10,477 nucleotides of DNA from Thermoleophilia bacterium (GCA_016844515.1 JAERMP010000051.1:1-10477); one strand, 5' to 3'; shown: positions 1 to 7,140, counted from the stretch's first letter. Program-made: numbers and translations. Notes: generated by a model not told the origin, from the sequence alone.

Positions 1-2
1 AA

Positions 3-1916
3 GGGATCCAGACGCGCCGTCTCGATCTGGTCGAAGTCGAGACGGCCTCGGCATCGCCGTTCGCCGCATCCCTTCTCTTCGAGTACGTCGCCACGTACAT
101 GTACGAGGACGACACGCCCCCGGAGGAGCGGCGCGCGCAGGCGCTCTCCCTCGACCGCGAGCTCCTCCGCGAGCTGATGGGGATCGAGGAGCTTCGAGAC
201 CTTCTCGACGCCGGGGCAATCGAGGAGGTGGAGCGCTCGCTTCGGCGCACGCCGAGGAACGCGGACGAGCTCCACGACCTGCTCCGTCGCGCCGGGCCGC
301 TCGTCGACGATGAGTACGACAGGGGATTCGCCGAGACGCTCGTTCGCGAGCGCCGCGCCATTCGCGTTCGCCTCGGCGACAGCGAGCTCTTCGCCGCCGT
401 CGAGGACGCTGGTCTCGTCCGCGATGCGTTCGGGGTCGTGCCTCCTGGTGGCGTTCCTCAGGCATTTCTCGACTCGGTCGAGCGTCCGCTCCGCGCCGTG
501 GTGCGCCGCTTCGCGAAGACACGGGGCCCGTTCTCGACTGCCGAGCTGGCGCAGCGGTTCGGGCTCGACCCCGGGGTCATCGACGCCGAGCTGGAAGCGC
601 TCGAGCTGGAGGAGGAGCTCATTCGTGGTGAGCTTCGCCCGGGAGGCTCCGAGCGCGAGTGGTGCGATCCCGACGTCCTTCGGCGCATCCGACGCGCGAC
701 GCTTGCGGTGCTACGGCGCGAGGTCGAGCCCGCCGAGCAGGCGGCGTTCGGCAGGTTCCTCCCCTCGTGGCACGGGATCGGGCGACGCCAGACGCTGCAC
801 GAGGCGCTCGTACCGCTGCAAGGTGTCGCACTTCCGGTCTCGCTCTGGGAGAGGGACGTCCTTCCGCGTCGCGTGCCTGGCTACCGCGCCGCCGATCTGG
901 ATGCGCTGTGTGCGTCGGGCGAAGTGGTTTGGGTCGGCGCCGGGCTCGAGCGGGTGGCTGTGTACTTCCGCGAGGACGCGGCCGCACTCGGTCGGCCGAC
1001 GGCAGAGCCGGCGCCCGACCGGGAGGAGCATGCGTCGGTTCGGTCTGCCCTCAGACAGGGGGCTCTCTTCTGGGCGGAGATGCTCGAGGCGAGCGATCTC
1101 GACGGCACCGAAGCGCTCTCTGCGCTTTGGGATCTCGTTTGGGCAGGTGAGGTGGTGAATGACTCGTGGGCGCCGTTGCGCGCTTCGCGGCGATTCGACG
1201 CACCTCGGCCAGACCGACGCGCCCGGCGGTTCGCCCGCTCCCGGGTGACGGTGCCGTCGCCGACCCAAGGCAGATGGTCGCTCGCCGCGCCCCTCTTCGC
1301 TGGCGAGCCAGACCGCCGCACCCTTGCCGAGCTCCTGCTCGAGCGACAGGGAATCGTCACGCGCGACGGCGTGCGGGGTGAGGGCATCCGCGGCGGCTAT
1401 GGCGCGGTCTACTCGGAGCTTCGAGTGCTGGAGACGCTCGGCGTCTGCCGACGCGGATACTTCGTCGAAGGTCTCGGAGGAGCGCAGTTCGCGCTTCCGG
1501 GTGCCGTCGAACGCCTGCGCGAGCTTCGGTCGGCGGACGCTCGCGATCTCGAGCGAGAGGCGCTCGTGCTTGCTGCGTCGGACCCGGCGCAGCCGTACGG
1601 CGCCGCGATTCCCTGGCCACGCCGCTCCGGGTCCCGCGCCGCGCGAGTTGCCGGAGCGTGGGTCGTCCTGCTTGGTGGCGAGGCGGTGCTCTTCGTGGAG
1701 CGAGGCGGCCGGTCGCTCGTTCCGCTTCGAGAGCCTGATCCCGAGTGGCTTCGCCCGGCTCTCGCGGCTCTCGTGGAGCACGTGCGAGGCGGGGGAGCGA
1801 AGCGTCTCGCAGTCGAGCGGTTCGACAGCGTCCCGGTCGTCGAATCGGAAGCCATGGAGCTTCTGGTCGAGGCTGGGTTTCTCGCGGGCCCGCGCCGCGC
1901 CGTGCTGCGGCCGTAG
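3..1916 (+). CDS. lhr: Lhr-family ATP-dependent DNA helicase, C-terminal part (5' end outside window)
   Basis: Reading frame 3 is open from the window edge to the TAG at 1914-1916, giving 637 residues. The first Met in the window (99) is internal, because the codons before it encode family sequence (SPFAASLLFEYVATYMYED). This SPFA-SLLF block belongs to the DEAD/H-associated region that follows the two RecA domains in Lhr helicases. Other Lhr-like blocks follow in order: FLPSWHGIG (about 755-782), LPVSLWERDVLPRRVPGYR (about 831-887), LWDLVWAGEVVNDSWAPLR, GRWSLAAPLF, RRGYFVEGLGGAQFALPG (about 1450-1503) and DPAQPYGAAIPWP. Full-length Lhr is about 1,500 residues: a helicase core plus a C-terminal array of winged helices. 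In E. coli that C-terminal part has been reported to act as a uracil-DNA glycosylase; whether this one does is unknown. Motor motifs cannot be seen here. The expected role is 3'-5' helicase work in DNA repair. It probably shares a transcript with the lipoprotein gene that starts 12 nt later. Confidence 0.93.
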   Translation, partial: GIQTRRLDLVEVETASASPFAASLLFEYVATYMYEDDTPPEERRAQALSLDRELLRELMGIEELRDLLDAGAIEEVERSLRRTPRNADELHDLLRRAGPLVDDEYDRGFAETLVRERRAIRVRLGDSELFAAVEDAGLVRDAFGVVPPGGVPQAFLDSVERPLRAVVRRFAKTRGPFSTAELAQRFGLDPGVIDAELEALELEEELIRGELRPGGSEREWCDPDVLRRIRRATLAVLRREVEPAEQAAFGRFLPSWHGIGRRQTLHEALVPLQGVALPVSLWERDVLPRRVPGYRAADLDALCASGEVVWVGAGLERVAVYFREDAAALGRPTAEPAPDREEHASVRSALRQGALFWAEMLEASDLDGTEALSALWDLVWAGEVVNDSWAPLRASRRFDAPRPDRRARRFARSRVTVPSPTQGRWSLAAPLFAGEPDRRTLAELLLERQGIVTRDGVRGEGIRGGYGAVYSELRVLETLGVCRRGYFVEGLGGAQFALPGAVERLRELRSADARDLEREALVLAASDPAQPYGAAIPWPRRSGSRAARVAGAWVVLLGGEAVLFVERGGRSLVPLREPDPEWLRPALAALVEHVRGGGAKRLAVERFDSVPVVESEAMELLVEAGFLAGPRRAVLRP

Positions 1917-1928
1917 GGTCGTCCGGGC

Positions 1929-2351
1929 GTGCGTGCACTCCAGCGCCTCTTGGTCGTGGTGGTTGCGCTACTGGGCTTCTCCGGATGCGGCGCGGGATAC
2001 GGAGTAGACCGCGGTGACTACGTTGCCGCCAACGAGGCGATCCTGGCGGAACTGCCTATCTTCCCTGGCTCGACGCCAATAGAGGAGGCCTCGACCCCGT
2101 ATCGCAGGACTGAGATCGGGCCCGTCGCCGGCTACGGCACTCGTAGGGTCTTCCAGCTACCGACGGCCGCGTCTGCAGCGGATGTCGCGGCGTTCTACAC
2201 GGATCGACTCGGTGTGGGGTGGGCGCTCGTCGAGAGACTCGATGGCCTGGTCTTGAACTTCCGCCGCGGGAAGGCCCGTCTCTCGATCAACGTCGACAAC
2301 TGGCGGGTTCACCAGTTCGAGATCTTCGTCGATCACGCGTCGTACGGGTAG
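1929..2351 (+). CDS. Small predicted lipoprotein of unknown function
   Basis: 140 residues from a GTG start 12 nt after the helicase stop. The N-terminus is a typical lipoprotein signal: basic start (MRALQR), hydrophobic core (LLVVVVALLG, residues 7-16) and a lipobox-like FSGC with the lipidated Cys at residue 20. Phe at the -3 position is less common than Leu. The mature part of about 120 residues holds FPGS (residues 45-48), a YGTRRVFQLP strand, an AADVAAFYTDRL helix and FEIFVDHASYG at the end. This looks like a compact alpha/beta domain exported and anchored to the outer face of the membrane. I do not recognise a named family and assign no function. The ribosome site is weak (AGGGT about 9 nt upstream), so translation may depend on read-through from the helicase gene. 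The next gene is in the same frame 39 nt downstream, but a TAG and the lack of homology argue against one split gene. Confidence 0.8.
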   Translation: MRALQRLLVVVVALLGFSGCGAGYGVDRGDYVAANEAILAELPIFPGSTPIEEASTPYRRTEIGPVAGYGTRRVFQLPTAASAADVAAFYTDRLGVGWALVERLDGLVLNFRRGKARLSINVDNWRVHQFEIFVDHASYG

Positions 2352-2390
2352 GCGAAGAGGAGAGGTGGTCCCCGTCGCGTAACGGAAGAC

Positions 2391-3614
2391 GTGCCCGTGC
2401 GCGCGCCTCACCTCTACCCGCTGCTTCGCGGATTCGTTCTCGGATCGTTCGTGGTGCTCGGGCGCGAGTTGGAGGAGGGTGGGGATCTCCCGTTCGCCTT
2501 CGAGGAGCACGTTCAGCGAGGCGGGCCCGCGCTGTACGAGCTGCGCCCGCTCGTTCGTGCGTTCATCGAGGAGCGCGAGCCGATGCTGCGAGCTCGCGAG
2601 GACGTTCGGCTCGCCGTCGAGGAGCTTCGCCGCGAGCCGGCCGCTTCGATCTTCGCTCATGCACACGCGGGTCCTAGGGCCACGGAGGACGAGGCGCTCT
2701 TCCGCACGGTGCTGCTCGGCCTCCTCATCGCGATGGCGGAGGCTTGCGGCGGCTTCGACTGGGACGACGACTCCTTCGAACGTGCCTACGCGTTGCTCGA
2801 GTCGTCGCTCTACGGGGAGCACCGCCGCTACACAGCGGTCGCGCCGCTCGCGGGGATCTCGCTCTCCAAGCCCGCCGAGCTCGCCCCGGGCATGGCCGTC
2901 CGGCCGTTTGCGGCCGGCGAGCTCTCGACTCACTGGCCCGAGTCCAGAGGGCTCCTTCCGAGAAGCTTCGGCCGGGAGCCGGACCGAAACTGCGTGCTCG
3001 AGTTTCGCCAGGAGCTGGATGCCGGAGAGGAACCGCGCGATGCCTCAGCCGAGATTGCCGACGCGGTCAGCGCGTTGCGCCTGACGACGTCCGCCGCGCT
3101 CGCCGCGGGCCCTGTCCTTTTCGAGACGCTCGACGGACGGCCGTTCGGGATCCAGCCCGTACTCCCGATAGCAGCGACCCAGCCGCCGGGCGAACCGTCG
3201 CGGCTTGACACATTCAGGACGCCGATCGCTGTCGAGGTGCTCGCTGCGCTCGGCGATGCAGACGGCGATCCCTCACTTGCGGAGGCGCTCGACCGCTGGG
3301 AGCTCTCGCTCTTCCAGAACGAACCGTTCCGCGGGGAGCAGGTTCGGGCGACGTTCGCGGCGCTCTTCGGTGAGACATGGCCCATGCGTTGTTGCGTCCT
3401 CCTGGCGGAGAACACAACAACGAGGGAGGAGCTACACGGCGAGCTCGTCGCGCTTGCTGGAGGCGGCGAGGCGAATGCGGTCACGCTCGACACGGCCCGG
3501 AAAGCACTCGTCGCGGTGCTGCGCTCGCGCGACCGCGTCGAGCTCGTGCACGACCTCGATCGGGAGCTGCTCGGGCTGCCGCGGCGCGCACCGCTGCGCG
3601 CCGCCGTTGTCTGA
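2391..3614 (+). CDS. Conserved-looking hypothetical protein, 407 residues, not recognised
   Basis: Open frame from GTG 2391 to TGA 3612-3614, with codon use like its neighbours. An in-frame stop at 2349-2351 limits the N-terminus. A second GTG at 2397 has a better placed ribosome site (GGAAG at 2384-2388, 8 nt spacer), so the protein may be 405 residues. It has no signal peptide, no convincing membrane span and no nucleotide-binding loop. It is rich in acidic amphipathic helices (LYELRPLVRAFIEEREPMLRA; EDVRLAVEELRRE). Likely structured landmarks are CGGFDWDDDSFERAYALLE, WPESRGLLPRSFG, an AEIADAVSALRL segment, and ALDRWELSLFQNEPFRGEQV near residue 310. The end is basic (LLGLPRRAPLRAAVV). The RWELSLFQNEPFR stretch loosely recalls the C-terminal parts of HEPN/ApeA-like proteins, but I see no R-x4-6-H catalytic motif and do not claim that family. 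It sits between the lipoprotein and the cupin unit. Confidence 0.75.
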   Translation: MPVRAPHLYPLLRGFVLGSFVVLGRELEEGGDLPFAFEEHVQRGGPALYELRPLVRAFIEEREPMLRAREDVRLAVEELRREPAASIFAHAHAGPRATEDEALFRTVLLGLLIAMAEACGGFDWDDDSFERAYALLESSLYGEHRRYTAVAPLAGISLSKPAELAPGMAVRPFAAGELSTHWPESRGLLPRSFGREPDRNCVLEFRQELDAGEEPRDASAEIADAVSALRLTTSAALAAGPVLFETLDGRPFGIQPVLPIAATQPPGEPSRLDTFRTPIAVEVLAALGDADGDPSLAEALDRWELSLFQNEPFRGEQVRATFAALFGETWPMRCCVLLAENTTTREELHGELVALAGGGEANAVTLDTARKALVAVLRSRDRVELVHDLDRELLGLPRRAPLRAAVV

Positions 3615-3654
3615 CACCGACTCGGCTCGAAGGTGTTACCCACTCGTGCGTGAG

Positions 3655-3673
3655 CCGCGGCTACCGTCGACGC
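3655..3673 (+). promoter_or_regulatory. Promoter -10 (TACCGT) for a leaderless transcript
   Basis: TACCGT lies at 3662-3667 and exactly 6 nt separate it from the ATG at 3674. A -10 hexamer normally sits 6-7 nt before the transcription start, so the mRNA would begin at or next to the A of ATG. There is no Shine-Dalgarno sequence in front of this gene. The 13-mer CCGCGGCTACCGT (3655-3667) recurs exactly at 4832-4844 before the parA gene. No convincing -35 is visible at 16-18 nt spacing. Confidence 0.55.
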
Positions 3674-3880
3674 ATGGAAGAGTCGCGAGCGGTGCTCGAG
3701 CGTCTCGAGCGGATCGGTGCGCTCGACCGGACGGGCGCGGCGCCGGTCGAGATTGTCGCCGAGCTCAGAGCCCTGCTCGAGGAGGCCACCGAGTGGTCGC
3801 GACTGGAAGGAGGTGATGCGGGAGAACGCGCCGTTGGAGAACTGCGATCGGCGCTGGCAGCTGACATGATCGCCGTGTGA
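3674..3880 (+). CDS. Small helical protein, 68 residues, coupled to the cupin gene
   Basis: ATG at 3674 to TGA at 3878-3880, overlapping the GTG start of the cupin gene by four bases (GTGA). The open frame extends further upstream, but I choose this ATG because TACCGT sits 6 nt before it and because upstream codons overlap the preceding gene. The sequence reads as three helices: ESRAVLERLERIGAL, PVEIVAELRALLEEATEWSRLE, and ERAVGELRSALAADMIAV, joined by Gly-rich turns. It has no signal peptide, Cys or membrane span and should be cytosolic. The family is not recognised. Translational coupling suggests a partner or regulator of the cupin protein, which is inference. The perfect ribosome-site sequence AAGGAGGTGAT inside it (3807-3817) is discussed under findings. 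Confidence 0.72.
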   Translation: MEESRAVLERLERIGALDRTGAAPVEIVAELRALLEEATEWSRLEGGDAGERAVGELRSALAADMIAV

Positions 3881-4824
3881 TCTCGCACTGGGACGACGTC
3901 AAGGCCTCGCGCGGAGAGCGCGGCCACATCGCGGGCACGTGGCGCAGCCTGACCGGCCGCTCGTCGCAGTCGGTAGGGGTAAAGCGGATCGAGGTCGATC
4001 CCGGGATGTGGTCGACGCCCCTTCACCTCGAGGGCGCCGAGGAGGAGATCTTCTACGTCCTCGCCGGGTCGGGGGTGTCCGTGCAGACCGACGGTGACGA
4101 CACGCATGCGTACGAGGTGCGCGAGGGCGACTGCCTCGTGCACCTTCCTCTCGAGAACGCACACACGTTGCGGGCGGGTGACGAGCGGCTCGACGTGCTC
4201 GCCTTCGGGCAGCGCGTGTACGCGGGTGGTGTCACATGGCTACCACGAGCCGGCGTTGCATGGCTCGGTGCGACCTGGGCGCCGGTGGGTGCCGAAGACG
4301 ATCATCCGTGGGCGCGCGAGGCCGCAGTCGGGCCGCCGGAGATCGACGAGCTCTCGCTGCGCTCCTCGAACGTCGTCAATGTCGACGACGTCGAGGCGGT
4401 CGAGCGCGAAGGCCCGACCGTCGGGAGGCGGACTCGCGACCTCGGGCGCGCCGCGGGCTCGGTGCGCACCGGCCTTCGCCACGCGGAGGTGCTTCGCGGC
4501 AAGCTCAACGCACCGCCGCACTGCCATTCGGCCGAGGAGGAGATCTTCGTGGTGCTCGACGGCGACGGCGAGCTGCTTCTCTGGGAGCCCGAGGGCGTGG
4601 TCGAACATCCCGTCGTGGCGGGTTCCGTTGTCACCAGACTGCCGGGCACGGGCGTCGCGCACGCGCTCCGAGGGGGCGCGCGTGGGATGACGCTGCTCAT
4701 GTACGGGACGCGAGATCCGAACGACGTCTGCTTCTACCCACGATCGGGCAAGGTGTTCTTCACCGGCCTGGGCCTGATCACGCGGGTTGGCGAACGGATC
4801 GACTACTGGGACGGCGAGGATTGA
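3877..4824 (+). CDS. Two-domain cupin (bicupin) protein
   Basis: 315 residues from GTG 3877, which overlaps the stop of the small upstream gene. Two cupin barrels are visible. The first (about residues 34-115) has STPLHLEGAEEEIFYVLAGSG and LPLENAHTLRAG: His50, the Glu cluster 55-57 and His96 are in place, but the second His of the usual HxH is Glu52. The second (about 195-280) has the complete pattern, APPHCHSAEEEIFVVLDGDG with His215, His217 and Glu221, and LPGTGVAHALRGG with His262, so it should bind a metal such as Fe, Mn, Ni or Zn. The C-terminus ends YPRSGKVFFTGLGLITRVG...YWDGED. No signal peptide is present. Bicupins include dioxygenases (quercetinase, gentisate type), decarboxylases and isomerases; the sequence does not let me choose. 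With its co-translated 68-residue partner it forms a self-contained two-gene unit. Confidence 0.88.
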   Translation: MISHWDDVKASRGERGHIAGTWRSLTGRSSQSVGVKRIEVDPGMWSTPLHLEGAEEEIFYVLAGSGVSVQTDGDDTHAYEVREGDCLVHLPLENAHTLRAGDERLDVLAFGQRVYAGGVTWLPRAGVAWLGATWAPVGAEDDHPWAREAAVGPPEIDELSLRSSNVVNVDDVEAVEREGPTVGRRTRDLGRAAGSVRTGLRHAEVLRGKLNAPPHCHSAEEEIFVVLDGDGELLLWEPEGVVEHPVVAGSVVTRLPGTGVAHALRGGARGMTLLMYGTRDPNDVCFYPRSGKVFFTGLGLITRVGERIDYWDGED

Positions 4825-4831
4825 GGCCAGT

Positions 4832-4844
4832 CCGCGGCTACCGT
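4832..4844 (+). promoter_or_regulatory. Promoter -10 element for the parA-ftsZ operon
   Basis: CCGCGGCTACCGT is an exact 13-bp copy of the promoter element before the gene at 3674. TACCGT is at 4839-4844. Transcription should start at about 4851-4853, only about 40 nt before the ATG at 4893, which has its own ribosome site. This supports the early start and thus the N-terminal extension of the ParA protein. No good -35 is seen. Confidence 0.5.
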
Positions 4845-4852
4845 GCAGCACC

Positions 4853-4885
4853 GTGAAGGAGTTTCGCGCGGAGACGGGAAGGTGA
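4853..4885 (+). other. Possible 10-codon leader ORF before parA
   Basis: GTG at 4853 falls 8 nt after the TACCGT hexamer and opens a frame of ten codons (VKEFRAETGR) ending in TGA at 4883-4885. Its last codons contain the ribosome site of the ParA gene (AAGGTGA, 4879-4885; 7 nt spacer to ATG 4893). If the transcript starts at this GTG, leaderless translation of the peptide would pass ribosomes directly to parA. The ORF is very short and could be chance. Confidence 0.2.
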
Positions 4886-4892
4886 AGCGGTC

Positions 4893-5813
4893 ATGGCGCT
4901 GTCACGGATCCTGTCGCGGTCCTCATCGCGGGCCGAGCCTGCTGTCGACTCGGCAGCGGTCGAGGTCGAGGAGTCCTCGCCTCGCCTCCACGCTGTCCCG
5001 GCTCCCGGGCCCGCGCCCATCCCGCAAGGCGAGGGCGCTGTGATGGCGAACGTCATCGTGTTCGCGAACCAGAAGGGCGGTGTCGCGAAGACGACGACGA
5101 CGCTGAACCTCGGCGTCGCACTGCGGGAGACGGGGAAGCGCGTTCTCGTCATCGACCTCGACCCGCAGGGCAACCTCACCATGAGCCAGGGGATGAACCC
5201 CGACGCCATCGAGCGGTCGATGTTCGACGTGCTCGTCCACCGAGTTCCGATCTCCGACGTGATCCACACCGTCGAGGTCGACATCGCCGTCGCGTCGATC
5301 GACCTCGCCGGGGCCGAGATGGCACTCTCGGCGTTGATCGGGCGCGAGCGTGCCCTCGAGAAGGCGCTCGTCGAGGTGCGCGACCGCTACGACTACATCC
5401 TGATCGACACCCCTCCCTCGCTCGGCCTGCTCACGATCAACGCCTTCGTCGCGGCCGATGGGGTCATCGTGCCCGTGCAGTGCGAGTACCTCTCGCTGCG
5501 CGGTCTCGTGCAGCTCGAGAACACGCTGGCGATGGTGCGCGAGAACCTCAATACGCGCGTTCACGTCCAGGGGATCGTTCCCACGATGTACGACGGCCGG
5601 ACGCTGCACGCGCGCGAGGCGATCGAGATCCTCGAGGAGCACTTCGGCGACCTCGTCTACAAGACCCGCATCCGCAAGACCATTCGCTACGCGGAGGCCC
5701 CGGTGAAGGGAAGCTCGATTCTCCGCTACGAGCCGTCCGGCCCGGCGGCACAGGGCTACCGCGACCTCGCGAAGGAGGTGCTCGATGGCGCGAAAACGCG
5801 CGACGATGCGTGA
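4893..5813 (+). CDS. parA: ParA/Soj-family partition ATPase
   Basis: 306 residues. The deviant Walker A motif is complete, KGGVAKTT (61-68) with signature Lys61 and Lys66. Walker A' is [11 protein letters not shown] (85-94) and Walker B is [10 protein letters not shown] (169-178). [23 protein letters not shown] and the end [21 protein letters not shown] are typical of ParA/Soj. Such ATPases dimerise with ATP, bind nucleoid DNA nonspecifically and are released when a partner peptide stimulates hydrolysis. There is no amphipathic membrane tail at the C-terminus as in MinD. The ATG at 4893 has a ribosome site (AAGGTGA, 7 nt spacer) and a promoter just upstream, which supports a 50-residue Pro/Ala/Ser-rich extension containing PRLHAVPAP. 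An internal ATG at 5043 ([13 protein letters not shown]) gives the usual family length and could be a second start. No parB is in view; ftsZ follows with a 29-bp overlap. Confidence 0.93.
   Translation: MALSRILSRSSSRAEPAVDSAAVEVEESSPRLHAVPAPGPAPIPQGEGAVMANVIVFANQKGGVAKTTTTLNLGVALRETGKRVLVIDLDPQGNLTMSQGMNPDAIERSMFDVLVHRVPISDVIHTVEVDIAVASIDLAGAEMALSALIGRERALEKALVEVRDRYDYILIDTPPSLGLLTINAFVAADGVIVPVQCEYLSLRGLVQLENTLAMVRENLNTRVHVQGIVPTMYDGRTLHAREAIEILEEHFGDLVYKTRIRKTIRYAEAPVKGSSILRYEPSGPAAQGYRDLAKEVLDGAKTRDDA
5774..5778 (+). promoter_or_regulatory. Strong ribosome binding site that sets the ftsZ start
   Basis: GGAGG within AAGGAGGTG (5772-5780) lies 6 nt before ATG 5785, inside the end of the ParA reading frame. 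It favours ATG 5785 over the later in-frame ATG at 5806, and so supports the basic N-terminal residues MARKRAT. The 29-bp gene overlap implies translational coupling of the two proteins. Confidence 0.75.
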
Positions 5814-7140
5814 AGGCCCGCTCTCAGAGCTCTTCCGCAAGACCGAGGCAGCGCAGCGCCAGCAGGATGCATCTGCCGAGAGCGAGCCCGCCGAGGAGCC
5901 CGCGCCCGACCCCCGCGCCCAGGCGGCTCTCGAGGAGACCGTCGAGCACGTGCATGACTTCGAGGAGTCGGCCGGCGAGCCGCCGGTCTCCCCTGCAGCG
6001 ACCCCACCGGAGAACGAGGTTCCGTCCGAGGCGGCGGCTTCCAGGGCTGCGGCGCGTTACTTCCAGACCATGCTCGAGCCCGCGCCGCGTCTCCACCGTG
6101 TTCCGCCACCGAAGGGCGCCGCGTACATCGCGGCGATTCGCGTGGTCGGGGTTGGCGGTGCCGGCCTGAACGCGATCCACCGGATGATGGATGCCGGTAT
6201 CGCGCAGGTCGACTTCGTCGCCGTGAACACGGATCTCCAGGCGCTCGCGGTCTCCGACGCGCCGACCAAGATCTCGATCGGCCAAGGCGTGACGCATGGG
6301 CTGGGCTCTGGAGCCGACCCCGGTGTCGGCCGCGAGTCGGCCGAGGAGGCCGTCGACCAGCTGAAAGCGGCACTGCGTGGCTCCGACATGGTTTTCGTCA
6401 CGGCAGGGGAGGGAGGAGGCACCGGCACCGGCGCCGCGCCGGTCGTTGCTCGCATCGCGCGTGAGCTCGGCGCGCTCACCGTCGGGATCGTCACGACGCC
6501 GTTCCGCTTCGAAGGAACGCGGCGGCGCACGGCGGCAGAGCGCGGGGTCGAGGAGCTGCGAGCGGCGTGCGACACCGTCATCGTCATTCCGAACGACCGC
6601 CTGCTCGAGGTGCTCGACCGCTCGACCTCCATGGTCGACGCGTTCAAGATCGCCGACGATGTGCTGCGGCAGGGCGTGCAGGGCATCTGCGACCTGATCA
6701 CGACTCCCGGGCTCATCAATCTCGACTTCGCCGATGTGCGCACGGTGATGCAGGATGCCGGCTCTGCGTTGATGGGTATCGGCTACTCGAGTGGTCCCGA
6801 CCGCGCCCGCGAGGCCGCGGAGCGCGCGCTCGGCTCACCGCTGATCGACGCGGAGATCGTCAGCGCGCGCGGTATCCTGCTCTCGATCGCAGGCGGCGAC
6901 GACCTCTCGCTGGTCGAGGTCCACGACGCGGCCGAGGTCGTTCGACAGACAGCGACGGACGAGACGAACATCATCTTCGGAGCCACGGTGGATCCGCGGC
7001 TGACCGGCCAGGTGTGGGTCACGGTCGTCGCGACGGGGCTCGGAGGCTCTCGACGGCGCGCTGCCCGGGCGGGCTTCGAGAACCCGTCCTACTCTTCCGC
7101 CTCGGAGCACGAGCTTCCCTCCTTCCTGAGCTCGGAGTAG
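5785..7140 (+). CDS. ftsZ: FtsZ, bacterial division tubulin, with long N-terminal extension
   Basis: 451 residues. The GTPase core starts at about residue 116 ([18 protein letters not shown]). T1 loop GGAG is 124-127, VNTD is 147-150, and the tubulin signature GEGGGTGTG is 208-216, with Glu209 where most FtsZ proteins have Met. FEGTRR is 242-247, [11 protein letters not shown] is 268-278, and the T7 loop NLDFAD is 312-317. The T7 acidic residues Asp314 and Asp317 are present, so polymerisation-driven GTP hydrolysis should work. The end [10 protein letters not shown] matches the conserved C-terminal peptide that binds FtsA, SepF or ZipA, after a very short linker. Family members normally have 10-30 residues before the core; here there are about 115: a basic start with [11 protein letters not shown], an acidic Pro/Ala/Glu region (about 28-85), an ARYFQTMLE segment and PRLHRVPPP. 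It is co-translated with parA, and no other division/cell-wall genes are adjacent. It may be the main FtsZ or a second copy. Confidence 0.95.
   Translation: MARKRATMREGPLSELFRKTEAAQRQQDASAESEPAEEPAPDPRAQAALEETVEHVHDFEESAGEPPVSPAATPPENEVPSEAAASRAAARYFQTMLEPAPRLHRVPPPKGAAYIAAIRVVGVGGAGLNAIHRMMDAGIAQVDFVAVNTDLQALAVSDAPTKISIGQGVTHGLGSGADPGVGRESAEEAVDQLKAALRGSDMVFVTAGEGGGTGTGAAPVVARIARELGALTVGIVTTPFRFEGTRRRTAAERGVEELRAACDTVIVIPNDRLLEVLDRSTSMVDAFKIADDVLRQGVQGICDLITTPGLINLDFADVRTVMQDAGSALMGIGYSSGPDRAREAAERALGSPLIDAEIVSARGILLSIAGGDDLSLVEVHDAAEVVRQTATDETNIIFGATVDPRLTGQVWVTVVATGLGGSRRRAARAGFENPSYSSASEHELPSFLSSE

Noticed and set aside
711..1781. Long - strand open frame (356 codons) antisense to the helicase gene
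   Set aside because: It is Arg/Glu-rich with no recognisable motif, and the opposite strand encodes clear Lhr sequence. High GC makes long antisense frames common.
3377..3673. Upstream part of the frame that contains the 68-residue protein
   Set aside because: It overlaps the end of the 407-residue gene in another frame and is Arg-rich nonsense. The ATG at 3674 with TACCGT 6 nt before it is the better start.
4923..5840. - strand open frame of 305 codons antisense to parA
   Set aside because: The + strand carries complete ParA motifs. The antisense product is His/Arg/Asp-rich low-complexity sequence, a mirror of the codon bias.
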